The notes under the pieces are model-generated. The model did not search any database. It worked only from the letters and a program-made list of their open reading frames with translations, and had not been told where the DNA came from. From JABDJZ01 sp047619685 (GTDB lineage: Bacteria > Bacteroidota > Rhodothermia > Rhodothermales > UBA10348), in the NCBI GenBank assembly GCA_047619685.1, contig JBLHLC010000001.1, positions 1-64,000 of the forward strand: DNA of 64,000 bases. The letters are read 5' to 3'. A program made the position numbers and the translations under genes. Shown in pieces: positions 1 through 8,135 of this stretch. Numbering within the stretch: the stretch's first letter is position 1; every line of letters begins with the position of its first letter.

Positions 1-1108
1 CATTCACAGTGAGGATGCGCAGTAGATCGGCGGGGGAGATCCCGGCATCCAGGTAGCTATCGATAAACGAGATCGTCCGGGAGCCGCGAGTAAAGTCATC
101 CATTTGGTCCGTGACATCGGCGCCGAAGGCAATGTTGATGCCCGCAGCGTAGCCGCGCTTCAGCCGATCGATGCGCTGATCGTACTGAACCCTTGCAAGC
201 GCCATGTCATATCCTGCGAAGTAGCCCGCCTGGTCCGGTGGAAAGTCCGTGCCAACCAGGAAGATGCCTTTCTCCTTCATTGCGCGGAAATCGTCGGCAT
301 CCAGTTCCCACGCGTGTTCGAGTGAGTTGACGCCCGCAGCGATCGCGTTCTTCGCTCCCTGTGCCGTCGCTACGTGCGCTGCGAGTTTGACGCCCGCCCC
401 CGTCGTCTGCTCGACCGCATAAGCGATGTCTTCCACGGAATAGATGTAGCGGTAATCATCGACCACGATCTTGATCAGGTCCGTTCCGTAGTGCAGGTTC
501 TGGTGGATCGCCTTGCGTAGTTCGTCCTGTGTATCGGCGATCAAATATTCGGGTTCGCTCAGTTCGGGGCGTTCGGGCTGCAGCTTGAATTGTCCTCCGA
601 AAGGCGCGATAATCTTGCCGACTCCCTGCATGTCCGGTCCCGGTATCCAGCCCTCGGCGATGGATCGCTTGAGATCGAGGTCCGCGTAATTCCCGTTGTT
701 GCCGAGGTCTCGAATTGAGGTAAAACCATGCTCCAGCAAGGAGCGCGCGTTGGTCACTCCCTGGATCGCCCTATACGCCGTGGTCTCAATGACGTTGGTG
801 AAGAAGAAGCGCCCAAAGTCACGCGGTTTCTGTGTCGACAGCGCGAGGTGCGTGTGGGCTTCGACCATCCCGGGCATCACTGTAGAATTCGAAAGGTCGA
901 TCACTTCCGCGCCCGCCGGGATGGGGATGTTCGGACCGATCGCAACGATGCGCTCGCCATCGATTCTGATAATTTGGTTCTCGAGTAGCTCGCCCGCTTC
1001 TACGTCGATCACCCCACCGGCGCGGATATACGTGTCTTGAGCCGAAGACCCTGGGACCACGGTTAAGTTGATGACGAGGGCGAGGGCGAGGGTAAGTACG
1101 CGGTTCAT
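1..1108 (-). CDS. Secreted M38-type amidohydrolase, C-terminus cut by window edge
   Basis: Reading the minus strand from the ATG at 1108 gives an open frame of about 369 residues that runs off the window. It opens with a signal peptide (hydrophobic residues 4-18, likely cleavage after about residue 23). Then comes the imidazolonepropionase/TRZ-like amidohydrolase fold: an N-terminal beta-sandwich (GGVIDVEAGELL), then VMPGMVEAHTHLAL with metal ligands His85 and His87. Later come a KIVVDD segment that could supply the bridging lysine, LAAHVAT and SLEHAWEL histidine motifs, and AFGADV near the cut end, close to where the catalytic Asp usually sits. Members hydrolyse cyclic amides or dipeptides (prolidase-like) in the periplasm; the substrate cannot be told from sequence. 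No partner gene is visible on this side. Confidence 0.87.
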   Translation of the reverse strand, partial: MNRVLTLALALVINLTVVPGSSAQDTYIRAGGVIDVEAGELLENQIIRIDGERIVAIGPNIPIPAGAEVIDLSNSTVMPGMVEAHTHLALSTQKPRDFGRFFFTNVIETTAYRAIQGVTNARSLLEHGFTSIRDLGNNGNYADLDLKRSIAEGWIPGPDMQGVGKIIAPFGGQFKLQPERPELSEPEYLIADTQDELRKAIHQNLHYGTDLIKIVVDDYRYIYSVEDIAYAVEQTTGAGVKLAAHVATAQGAKNAIAAGVNSLEHAWELDADDFRAMKEKGIFLVGTDFPPDQAGYFAGYDMALARVQYDQRIDRLKRGYAAGINIAFGADVTDQMDDFTRGSRTISFIDSYLDAGISPADLLRILTVN

Positions 1109-1326
1109 ATTTCTTTCTACGGAAGGGAGGAAGTGATATAAGTCTAGTGATTGCTTGCCGACGGCGCCAACGCTTTCGATCGAACGTGCCCTGGCGAAGA
1201 GTCCGCTTACTCCACGACGGTCGACTGGCGGCTGGAGATCCGCCCCCAGGTGCCCACGAGCTGTCTCAAACGGGTCGACTGTTAGCGCGGTTGGCATATA
1301 TTCGCAATACAAACCAAGCGAAACCC

Positions 1327-2076
1327 ATGAAGTCTCACTTTCACCTCGCCATAGTCCTGCTCTTGACCGTCACGGGGTGCAAGACCGCTCACATGGACTC
1401 GCCGCTCGCTGAGGAGACGGAGACCTGGGGCGTCAGCGGCAGGCAGGGCAGACTGAATCTCAGTCGAGGTCTGACCTTCACGTTCGGGCCCTTTACTGTT
1501 GAGGATGCGAGGTTCGGCCCAATCCGGACCGACGGGGGCTTTTGGGAGACGCTGCTTGCTCCGGATACCAGGATGCGGCAAGCCTACAACTTCGACCTTC
1601 TGGATGGACGCGCACGGGTGGCAACCATCGGATGTGTCACGAGGGCCAGTGAGTTTGTGGATGACTTGTTGGGCTGGGAATGGCCTGTGATAGCCGAGTA
1701 CCTTGACAATACCTACCGGTCGGGTTGGATTGACTGTGTCATCGACACAGATTCCGACGGGGCTCCAACCAGGTTTGTGATGGCGCTGGACGAGGATGGC
1801 ATGTACGAGAACTGGAGTGGAATCGCGGAGTCCGAGGGAGGCACTTGGGGGGTTGAATCGAGACACCGGTATGCATCTACACCGATCCCTTCCCGGGAGC
1901 CTCTTGGCTATCTGATATCCGACAGGGAAGGCGCGGCGATAGCCGATGTCGAGGTCATCAACGACGGGGCCGTGCGTTTCGTGTCGGGATTGGATAGAGA
2001 TGAACGCCATCGTTCCGCAGCGCTAGCAGGGCTGCTGTTGCTGCTACCAAACCTCGACGATTTTTTCGGCGAATAG
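1327..2076 (+). CDS. Hypothetical lipoprotein
   Basis: 249 residues. The ATG at 1327 is chosen because it starts a clean lipoprotein signal (hydrophobic stretch, then LTVTGC, acylated Cys near residue 18); a longer in-frame reading from about 1147 would put an unrelated 60 residues in front of it. The mature part has no domain I recognise: mixed beta-rich sequence, few Cys (one at IGCVTRA, one at IDCVIDT), and a C-terminal hydrophobic LAGLLLLLPNLDDFF stretch. It sits between a decayed kinase fragment and the amidohydrolase, in what may be an acquired or rearranged segment next to tRNA-Phe. Function unknown. Confidence 0.7.
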   Translation: MKSHFHLAIVLLLTVTGCKTAHMDSPLAEETETWGVSGRQGRLNLSRGLTFTFGPFTVEDARFGPIRTDGGFWETLLAPDTRMRQAYNFDLLDGRARVATIGCVTRASEFVDDLLGWEWPVIAEYLDNTYRSGWIDCVIDTDSDGAPTRFVMALDEDGMYENWSGIAESEGGTWGVESRHRYASTPIPSREPLGYLISDREGAAIADVEVINDGAVRFVSGLDRDERHRSAALAGLLLLLPNLDDFFGE

Positions 2077-2078
2077 CC

Positions 2079-2159
2079 GGGGCCGCGGCCACCCTTCATT
2101 ACCCGAACATCGCCACGGTCTTCGAGATCGACGAGACGGATGACGGCCGGCCGTTCTCC
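2079..2159 (+). pseudogene. Remnant of a Ser/Thr protein kinase N-lobe
   Basis: In the frame starting at 2079 the DNA reads a stretch beginning AAATLHYPNIATVFEI and continuing DETDDGRPF. This closely follows the alpha-C helix to beta-4/beta-5 part of bacterial PknB-type kinases (typically ...HPNIATIYEIDE...DGRPFI). Neither the Lys/Gly-loop upstream nor the catalytic HRD/DFG segments downstream are present; after about 2156 the frame becomes unrelated and stops near 2204. It lies directly downstream of the lipoprotein stop, in a different frame. I read it as a fragment left after deletion. The match is from memory of the family, so a chance resemblance is possible but unlikely over about 25 residues. 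Confidence 0.6.
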
Positions 2160-2225
2160 GAAGCGCGGATGAGATGGGCGTACCCCAGCACAAGGTTGGT
2201 ATGAGCGGCACATCAGCAAAATAGA

Positions 2226-2258
2226 AAAGCCGCCCTTTCATTGCGAAAGGGCGGCTTT
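2226..2258. terminator. Bidirectional intrinsic terminator hairpin
   Basis: A perfect 14-bp inverted repeat (2226-2239 and 2245-2258; arms AAAGCCGCCCTTTC / GAAAGGGCGGCTTT) with a 5-base loop. On the minus strand it lies 11 bases after the tRNA-Phe CCA end and is followed by TTTT, so it should end the tRNA transcript. On the plus strand it ends in TTTAAT and could end transcripts from the lipoprotein. Confidence 0.8.
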
Positions 2259-2269
2259 AATCATTTGGC

Positions 2270-2345
2270 TGGTGGTCAGAGGCGGATTTGAACCGCCGAC
2301 ACCTGGATTTTCAGTCCAGTGCTCTACCAACTGAGCTACCTGACC
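2270..2345 (-). tRNA. tRNA-Phe (GAA), CCA encoded
   Basis: Minus-strand sequence begins GGTCAGGTAGCTCAGTTGGT, a typical D-arm. The anticodon loop is CTGAAAA with anticodon GAA, and the T arm contains GGTTCAAATCC. The acceptor stem GGTCAGG pairs with TCTGACC (one G-U pair), then discriminator A and an encoded CCA at 2270-2272. Total 76 nt. It is a single gene with its own promoter and terminator. Confidence 0.97.
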
Positions 2346-2356
2346 AACAGATCAGA

Positions 2357-2384
2357 AATATACGCTGGTGCTTCGGGCTAACAA
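2357..2384 (-). promoter_or_regulatory. Probable sigma-70-type promoter of tRNA-Phe
   Basis: Minus strand: TTGTTA (2384-2379), a 16-base spacer, then TATATT (2362-2357). Transcription would start about 4-7 bases before the mature tRNA 5' end at 2345, the usual spacing for tRNA genes. Confidence 0.55.
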
Positions 2385-2437
2385 ACACCCCGCTCCGGCT
2401 TCATGCGATGTTGAAGGCCGAAGTCCGCCGAGGAAAT

Positions 2438-3310
2438 TCAGGTCTTGCGTGCGCCCCACATGAGTTTGGTCCTGAGCGTCTGAAAGAAGTCCGAGCCGGG
2501 CAACCGAATGAGATTCACCGTGTGCTCGGCCCGGCGCACCTTGATGTGGACCGAACCATCCTCAATCACCGTCCCGCGACCATCGGCGGTGAAAACGAAC
2601 GGCCCGCCATCTTCAATTGTCGCTTCGATCGTGACACTGCTTGGCAACACAAGTGGCCTCACGGTAAGGGTGTGGGCCGCTATGGGCGTCATCACAATCG
2701 CCTGGCTGGCCGGGACCACAATCGGTCCGCCCACCGCGAGGTTGTAGGCTGTTGAGCCCGTCGGAGTGGCCATGATCAGACCATCGGCCCAGTACGTGTT
2801 GAGCGGTGTGCCATCCACAGACACGCCGATGGCCAGCAGGCTGGCGTCGCCGGACCGCTGAATGACAAACTCATTCAGCGCCCATGTGTGGGGAAGGTCG
2901 CAACCTTCGGCGGAAGCTTCCAGCACCATCCGCTTCTCAACACGGTAGTTTCCGTCCTGGAGCGCTTCGACGGCTGTCTCCAGTTGGGCCTCCTCAAGGC
3001 TGGCCAGGAAGCCTAGCCGGCCATGGTTGACCCCGAGAATGGGCGTACCGACATCTCCGATCTCGTGGGCCGTGTTCAGCAGGGTACCGTCGCCACCGAA
3101 CGAAAGAATAATGTCACATGCGGACGTGAGCGGAGAGGCGCCATGCAACCCGGCATCCACCGGGGTGATGAGTTCACGCTGGACCAATCCAGCCGCCACA
3201 TCCTCGTGAATCCGGAACGCACGATTCGTGTCCCGGAGGAAATAAACCAGACGGGCAATCGGTTGCCAGATGGCTTCCTTGCCCGTGTTTCCTGTGATTC
3301 CGAATACCAT
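2438..3310 (-). CDS. nadK: NAD kinase
   Basis: 290 residues, normal for the family. Phosphorylates NAD to NADP in the cytosol with ATP. Key motifs are visible: GGDGT at residues 72-76 with Asp75 as general base; GVNHGRLGFL; a Glu-rich turn ALNEFVI (the NE substrate-binding motif); and the glycine-rich GLIMATPTGSTAYNLAVGG that binds the NAD ribose and phosphate. The start at 3310 gives the usual short N-terminal lead-in (FGITGN). It stands alone, upstream of tRNA-Phe on the same strand and divergent from the flavoprotein at 3392. It probably supplies NADPH precursors in general metabolism. Confidence 0.95.
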   Translation of the reverse strand: MVFGITGNTGKEAIWQPIARLVYFLRDTNRAFRIHEDVAAGLVQRELITPVDAGLHGASPLTSACDIILSFGGDGTLLNTAHEIGDVGTPILGVNHGRLGFLASLEEAQLETAVEALQDGNYRVEKRMVLEASAEGCDLPHTWALNEFVIQRSGDASLLAIGVSVDGTPLNTYWADGLIMATPTGSTAYNLAVGGPIVVPASQAIVMTPIAAHTLTVRPLVLPSSVTIEATIEDGGPFVFTADGRGTVIEDGSVHIKVRRAEHTVNLIRLPGSDFFQTLRTKLMWGARKT

Positions 3311-3391
3311 GCTGCGAATCTACGGTAACTACGGTTGGATGAAAGGCACTGAGGTCTTGGAGTCCACTTTGCCAAGCGCTAGAATGATTGG

Positions 3392-4636
3392 ATGCACATT
3401 GTCATAGTCGGAAACGGAATCACGGGAATTACAGCGGCACGCTTCGTCAGGAAGCGGTCGGATTGCCGGATTACCGTTGTATCTGGGGAATCGGAGCACT
3501 TTTATGCTCGCACGGCGCTCATGTACATCTACATGGGCGACCTCCGGTACCAGGACACCAAGCCATACGCCGACGACTTCTGGGCTAAAAACAGGATCGG
3601 GCTGGTCCAAGGGTTCGCTACACGTATCGACGGAGCGGCCAAGACGCTGGAATTGGCCTCTGGAGAGCGGATCGCCTTCGACAAACTGCTCATCGCAACG
3701 GGCTCTCGCCCCAATCGCTTTGGGTGGCCAGGTGAGCATGCCATCGGGGTACAGGGGCTTTATGGACTGGACGACCTCGCCTTGATGGAGGAAAACACGG
3801 ACGGGATTGGCCAGGCTGTGGTAGTGGGCGGTGGCCTCATCGGCGTGGAAATGGCCGAGATGCTCAGTGCGCGGGGCATAGCGGTGACCTTTATGGTCCG
3901 GGAGCAGCATTACATGGACTACCTGCTTTCGGAGTCCGAGTCCGGGCTCATGGAGGCGGCCATCCGGGCGCATGGCGTGAACCTGGAACTGGGCGCGTCG
4001 CTGGATCACATCGCCGTTGATGAAGAGGGTCGGGCGAAGGGAGTTGTGCTTCAGGACGGGCGTGAGTTTCCTGCTCAGTTTGTTGGACTGGCCGTGGGAC
4101 TCCACCCGAATGTGCAATTGGCCAGGGACTCCGGCGTGGAAGTCGGCGCGGGAGTTCTGATCAACAATTCCTTTCAGACGTCGATGCCGGACGTTTTTGC
4201 TGCCGGCGATTGTGCCGAATTCAAGACGCCAGCGCCGGGTCAAAGACCGATTGAACAGTTGTGGTACACCGGCCGAAGCCACGGCCGGCAGGTTGCCAAT
4301 GGCCTGCTGGGAACGCCCGAGGCCTACTCCCGGCCCCTGTTCTTCAACTCCGCAAAGGCCTTCGACCTGGAATACCAGACGTACGGGACCGTCCCGCCGG
4401 AACCAGCGCCGGACCAGGACGAAATTGTGTGTGGCGACGGGCAGAGACAGGTCCGCATCGTGTTTGAACAGGAGGCGCGCGCCGTAGTAGGGGTCAACGC
4501 GCTCGGAATCCGGCTACGACAGAACGTCTGGTCACACTGGATCCGCAATGGGTTTACCGTCGATGCCGTGATCGCGGAATTCCACAGGGGAGTATTCGAC
4601 CCCGAGTTTACACCCGCTATTGAGGTCGTTGCATAA
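3392..4636 (+). CDS. FAD-dependent pyridine nucleotide-disulphide-type oxidoreductase
   Basis: 414 residues. N-terminal FAD-binding Rossmann motif HIVIVGNGITGITAA (about 2-16), the ATGSRPNRF segment, a second NAD(P)-binding motif VVVGGGLIGVEMAEML (about 144-158), and the C-terminal FAD-contact motif DVFAAGDCAEF. It lacks a CxxxxC redox disulphide, so it belongs with rubredoxin/ferredoxin reductases and the FAD part of nitrite reductase (NirB-like) rather than with thioredoxin or glutathione reductase. Its TAA stop overlaps the ATG of the next gene by one base, so the two are co-translated. The likely role is to take electrons from NAD(P)H to, or from, the iron-sulphur membrane partner. The acceptor is unknown. 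Confidence 0.88.
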   Translation: MHIVIVGNGITGITAARFVRKRSDCRITVVSGESEHFYARTALMYIYMGDLRYQDTKPYADDFWAKNRIGLVQGFATRIDGAAKTLELASGERIAFDKLLIATGSRPNRFGWPGEHAIGVQGLYGLDDLALMEENTDGIGQAVVVGGGLIGVEMAEMLSARGIAVTFMVREQHYMDYLLSESESGLMEAAIRAHGVNLELGASLDHIAVDEEGRAKGVVLQDGREFPAQFVGLAVGLHPNVQLARDSGVEVGAGVLINNSFQTSMPDVFAAGDCAEFKTPAPGQRPIEQLWYTGRSHGRQVANGLLGTPEAYSRPLFFNSAKAFDLEYQTYGTVPPEPAPDQDEIVCGDGQRQVRIVFEQEARAVVGVNALGIRLRQNVWSHWIRNGFTVDAVIAEFHRGVFDPEFTPAIEVVA

Positions 4637-6186
4637 TGGACAGACTGGATCCATCGCTGGCCTTGGCCACCGGCTCAGAGAAACAGTTCCGCGCGCCGGC
4701 TCTTATGACCGGCCTGGGGCTGCTCCTGGTGGCCGTTTTTATCTTCGGAGTTTGGCCACTTAACAGGCCGCCGGTACTGGTAGCTGCCGTTGCCCTGCTG
4801 GCTGCTGCAGCCGCGCTTGCCAACCAGCCGACCGGAGAAAAGCGCGAAGGTGGCTCGAGGCTCGGCGTGTGGCTGGTGTCATTTGGACTGGCAAGCGGCG
4901 TCTTGGCACTCGTTGGGCTTACCGATCTATTGGGTTCCTGGCTCATGCTCCCGCTCTCGACGGGAGCGGTAGCTGTGGGTGGCATCTTGATTGCCCGTGC
5001 GCGTTATGCCCACGGCCCAGCCGGCGTCAGAAACCACGGGACGTTTACCAACCCGATGCTTCATCGCGGAGCCATTGCGTGGGTAGGCGCCATCGTCCTG
5101 ACGGGGTTCTACGTCCTGTTGTACTGGTTTCCCCAGAGTCTTGAGGGCCTCATTCGGACCATGGACCCGGTCTCCTACGGCATGCGCGGCGTGGCCGCTG
5201 ACCAGTGGTTCATGTACGGCACCTTCTACAGCCTGGCGGTCCTGGTCATGGGGACCCGGGCGCTCTATCGGTATCGGCACGACCGGTACCAGCGTTGGCG
5301 CACGGTCTCCGTGATTTTCAGCCAGTGCATTCTGGCGTACGTGCTCCCGCAGCTCCTGGTGTTGTTCAACGAGCCGGAATTCTACTTCACGTATTTCTGG
5401 CCCCTGAAACCTGAATACCTCTGGCCGGGGGACTTCGGAAACGGATGGATATGGGATAGTCCAGGCCGACTGGGCCGATTTATGGTCTTATGGGGGGCCG
5501 TCATGACATTCGTCGGCGTGCCCGTCCTGACTTACTTCTTCGGGAAACGTTGGTACTGCTCCTGGGTCTGTGGCTGCGGATGTTTGGCCGAGACAGCCGG
5601 TGATCCGTATCGACACCTGGCCGACAGTTCGGTCCGCTCCTGGCAGATTGAGCGATGGATGATCCACGGGGTCTTGGTCATCGTGACGGTCGGGACCGGC
5701 CTTCTCTGGATAAACTCTGCGATGTCTGGCGGCCTGCTTGGCTCCTTCTCCGGGGGATTCTCCCGGGTATACGGATTCGTGTTAGGGTCGGTCTTTGCCG
5801 GGGTGATTGGCGTCGGATTTTATCCGTTGATGGGGGCCAGAGTATGGTGCCGCTTCGGTTGCCCACAGGCGGCCGTGCTGGGTCTGATCCAGAAATACTT
5901 CTCCCGCTTTCGAATTACGACGAATGGCGGCCAGTGCATTTCGTGTGGCAATTGCACCACCTACTGCGAGATGGGAATCGACGTCAGGTGGTATGCCCAG
6001 CGCGGCCAGAACATCGTTCGCTCGTCCTGTGTGGGTTGCGGGATATGCTCGAGCGTCTGCCCGCGCGGCGTGCTCAAACTGGAGAATGGGCCCACGGACG
6101 GGCGATACAACGGCCCGATACTGATAACCTCGGACGAAGTGGATGTGATGGAGGAGGACTGGGCATCGAGTGTGAGCTGGAAGTAG
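4636..6186 (+). CDS. Membrane polyferredoxin of the NapH/NosR type
   Basis: 516 residues with about nine or ten hydrophobic segments. Two membrane-linked cysteine motifs of the Fer4_5 kind are visible: YCSWVCGCGC (about residue 309) and WCRFGCP (about 404). They are followed by a soluble C-terminal pair of 4Fe-4S clusters: Cys434/437/440/444 and Cys465/468/471/475. This arrangement is known from NapH, NosR and RdxA/CcoG-like proteins, which pass electrons between quinol or flavoproteins and periplasmic or membrane acceptors. Coupled by a one-base overlap to the flavoprotein at 3392. No Nap, Nos or Cco genes lie nearby, so the terminal partner is not known. The protein is longer than NapH and has extra N-terminal helices. 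Confidence 0.85.
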   Translation: MDRLDPSLALATGSEKQFRAPALMTGLGLLLVAVFIFGVWPLNRPPVLVAAVALLAAAAALANQPTGEKREGGSRLGVWLVSFGLASGVLALVGLTDLLGSWLMLPLSTGAVAVGGILIARARYAHGPAGVRNHGTFTNPMLHRGAIAWVGAIVLTGFYVLLYWFPQSLEGLIRTMDPVSYGMRGVAADQWFMYGTFYSLAVLVMGTRALYRYRHDRYQRWRTVSVIFSQCILAYVLPQLLVLFNEPEFYFTYFWPLKPEYLWPGDFGNGWIWDSPGRLGRFMVLWGAVMTFVGVPVLTYFFGKRWYCSWVCGCGCLAETAGDPYRHLADSSVRSWQIERWMIHGVLVIVTVGTGLLWINSAMSGGLLGSFSGGFSRVYGFVLGSVFAGVIGVGFYPLMGARVWCRFGCPQAAVLGLIQKYFSRFRITTNGGQCISCGNCTTYCEMGIDVRWYAQRGQNIVRSSCVGCGICSSVCPRGVLKLENGPTDGRYNGPILITSDEVDVMEEDWASSVSWK

Positions 6187-6196
6187 CGTTGCGGCG

Positions 6197-6213
6197 GAGG
6201 CCGTGGCGGCCTC
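6197..6213 (+). terminator. Weak hairpin between polyferredoxin and comM genes
   Basis: GAGGCC / GGCCTC (6197-6202 and 6208-6213) with a five-base loop, followed by TATTCCT rather than a U-run. It could attenuate read-through, but is too short to be called firmly. Confidence 0.25.
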
Positions 6214-6228
6214 TATTCCTCAAAAGCC

Positions 6229-7713
6229 ATGTTGTCGAGTGCCTGGAGTGCGGCCGTCGTTGGCGTTGAGGCGCTGCCTGTTGAAATCGAGACGCATATC
6301 CGAACCGGGCTTCCGGGATACGCGGTTGTCGGTCTACCGCAGACTTCGGTGAGAGAGAGCCGTGAGCGCGTCCTTTCGGCCATACGATCCTCCAAGCTTC
6401 CCATCCCGCGGGGGGCGATCACGGTTTCAATGGCGCCATCCGACTTGCGGAAGGAGGGGGCTCTCTTTGATTTGCCCTTGGCGATGGGACTGTTGGCTGC
6501 GAACAATAGTCCGGACCTCCGAAAGGCCTTGGGGAGGACCTTTATGGCGGGCGAGTTGGCGCTCGATGGTCGGCTCCGCCCTGTCAGGGGCGTCCTTCCT
6601 ATCGCAGAACTGGCTGCCCGGCGGGGTGCACGCCTGATTGTGGCCACAGAAAACCTGGCCGAGGCACGACGAGTTACTGACTGTCGATCTTTCGGGGCGG
6701 ACACGTTGGTCGAAGCCCGGATGATCGCCTTGGGCAAGTCTAAGGGGGAGGCGGCTCCGCGGGGTGCCCCGCAGGCCCGTTCAGCCGGGCTTGACATGGC
6801 CGACGTCGGCGGCCAGGAACTGGCCAAGCGCGCGCTGGAGGTAGCGGCGGTCGGCGGGCATCACGTCCTCTTTACGGGTCCACCGGGGGCCGGCAAAACC
6901 ATGCTTGCGCGACGCCTTCCCGGCATCATGCCTCCACTCTCCGAAGCGGAATCCCTGGAGGTAACCAGGATTCAGTCAGTCGCCGGGTTACGACTGGAGA
7001 GCATGCATGCCGAACTGCGCCCCTTTCGGGCTCCGCATCACTCCATCTCCCGAGCGGGACTGATCGGAGGCGGCAACCCGCCGGCTCCAGGGGAAATTTC
7101 GCTAGCGACCCACGGCGTTCTCTTCCTGGACGAACTGCCAGAGTTCAGCCGAGACGTCATCGAGAGTATCCGTCAGCCGCTGGAGTCGGGGCAGGTGTCC
7201 ATCCGGCGGGTGCAGTACACCGTTGCCTTTCCCGCCATGGTTCAACTGGTGGCGAGCATGAATCCCTGTCCATGCGGCCATTTCGGTAACGGAAACCGGT
7301 GCAACTGCGACCCGATCCTCGTCTCCAGGTATCGCGCCCGCGTGAGCGGCCCGCTCAGGGACCGGATGGATCTCGTGGTGGATTTTCAGGCGGTACGGTT
7401 TGACGACCTTGTGGCTTCTGAGGGCCGTGAGACGAGTTCTCAGATCAGGCAGAGGGTCATCGCGGCCAGGTGTTTCGCAATGGCACGCGGGCAGAAGCTG
7501 CCTAACGCCAGATTGGGTGATGCGGGAATCCCTGAATCCACCAAACTAGGTGCCGAAGGGGAGAGGCTGCTCCGCGCAGCCGTTGAGTCCCTGGGCGTAA
7601 GTGCCCGGGGAATTACCCGACTTCGCCGCGTAGCGCGTTCGATCGCGGACTTGGCCGCATCTCCGGAGATCAGGCCCGAACATCTTGCGGAGGCGATTCA
7701 GTTCAGGGCGTAG
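6229..7713 (+). CDS. comM: YifB/ComM-family Mg-chelatase-like AAA+ ATPase
   Basis: 494 residues, usual for the family. The N-terminal Lon-S5-like domain has the diagnostic GLPGYAVVGLPQTSVRESRERV. The AAA+ core carries Walker A GPPGAGKT (about residues 219-226) and Walker B LFLDELPEF. The C-terminal half contains CPCGHFGNGNRCNCD, the cysteine-rich insert typical of YifB, and the YRARVSGPLRDRMDLVV sensor region. In Vibrio and other transformable bacteria ComM is a hexameric helicase that drives branch migration during integration of foreign DNA, and it is widely conserved in non-competent bacteria too. It runs convergent to exbD, nine bases apart. Confidence 0.93.
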   Translation: MLSSAWSAAVVGVEALPVEIETHIRTGLPGYAVVGLPQTSVRESRERVLSAIRSSKLPIPRGAITVSMAPSDLRKEGALFDLPLAMGLLAANNSPDLRKALGRTFMAGELALDGRLRPVRGVLPIAELAARRGARLIVATENLAEARRVTDCRSFGADTLVEARMIALGKSKGEAAPRGAPQARSAGLDMADVGGQELAKRALEVAAVGGHHVLFTGPPGAGKTMLARRLPGIMPPLSEAESLEVTRIQSVAGLRLESMHAELRPFRAPHHSISRAGLIGGGNPPAPGEISLATHGVLFLDELPEFSRDVIESIRQPLESGQVSIRRVQYTVAFPAMVQLVASMNPCPCGHFGNGNRCNCDPILVSRYRARVSGPLRDRMDLVVDFQAVRFDDLVASEGRETSSQIRQRVIAARCFAMARGQKLPNARLGDAGIPESTKLGAEGERLLRAAVESLGVSARGITRLRRVARSIADLAASPEIRPEHLAEAIQFRA

Positions 7714-7722
7714 GCGGCTGCC

Positions 7723-8133
7723 CTACCGCCTTCGGCTCGTCCGCTCGCTGGCCATTTGGACCCGCAGATTGAGGGCCTGCGCAATGCTGGCCACCGCCGC
7801 GAACTGACCCACGGTGGCGTCCTGGTCCGCCCTCACGAGCATCGCTGTCCGGTCTCGGGTGGCCGTTTGAATAGCCTCCAGCAGAGATTCCCGAGCGACG
7901 CGATTCTGCTCGACGTAGAAGTCACCATCGCTCGTAATCGCAACCGCCACGTACTGCGCGTCACTTGGCGCAGAGGTGTCCGTCTGCGGCAGGTTGACTC
8001 GAATGCCAAACTGAGGAATAAAACTGGAGGTCAGCAGGAAGAAGACCAGCAGCAGGAGGACAATATCTGCCAACCCCGCCTGACTGAAGTTGATCAGCGG
8101 CTTCCTGTCGTTCGAAAAGTCGATGCCGGCCAT
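7723..8133 (-). CDS. ExbD/TolR-type biopolymer transport protein
   Basis: 136 residues: a short cytoplasmic N-terminus, one transmembrane helix (about residues 20-40, AGLADIVLLLLVFFLLTSSF) containing the conserved Asp24 that carries protons, then a periplasmic ExbD/TolR domain. It lies two bases after the ExbB stop and is the last gene of the six-gene minus-strand operon starting at 15196. With ExbB it would form the proton-driven motor that powers an envelope process. The partner may be a TonB or TolA protein encoded elsewhere, since none is in the operon. Confidence 0.9.
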   Translation of the reverse strand: MAGIDFSNDRKPLINFSQAGLADIVLLLLVFFLLTSSFIPQFGIRVNLPQTDTSAPSDAQYVAVAITSDGDFYVEQNRVARESLLEAIQTATRDRTAMLVRADQDATVGQFAAVASIAQALNLRVQMASERTSRRR

Positions 8134-8135
8134 AC

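Noticed and set aside
3329..4282. Long open frame antisense to the flavoprotein gene (317 residues)
   Set aside because: It is antisense to a gene with clear FAD and NAD motifs and has no recognisable domain; long open antisense frames are common in GC-rich coding DNA.
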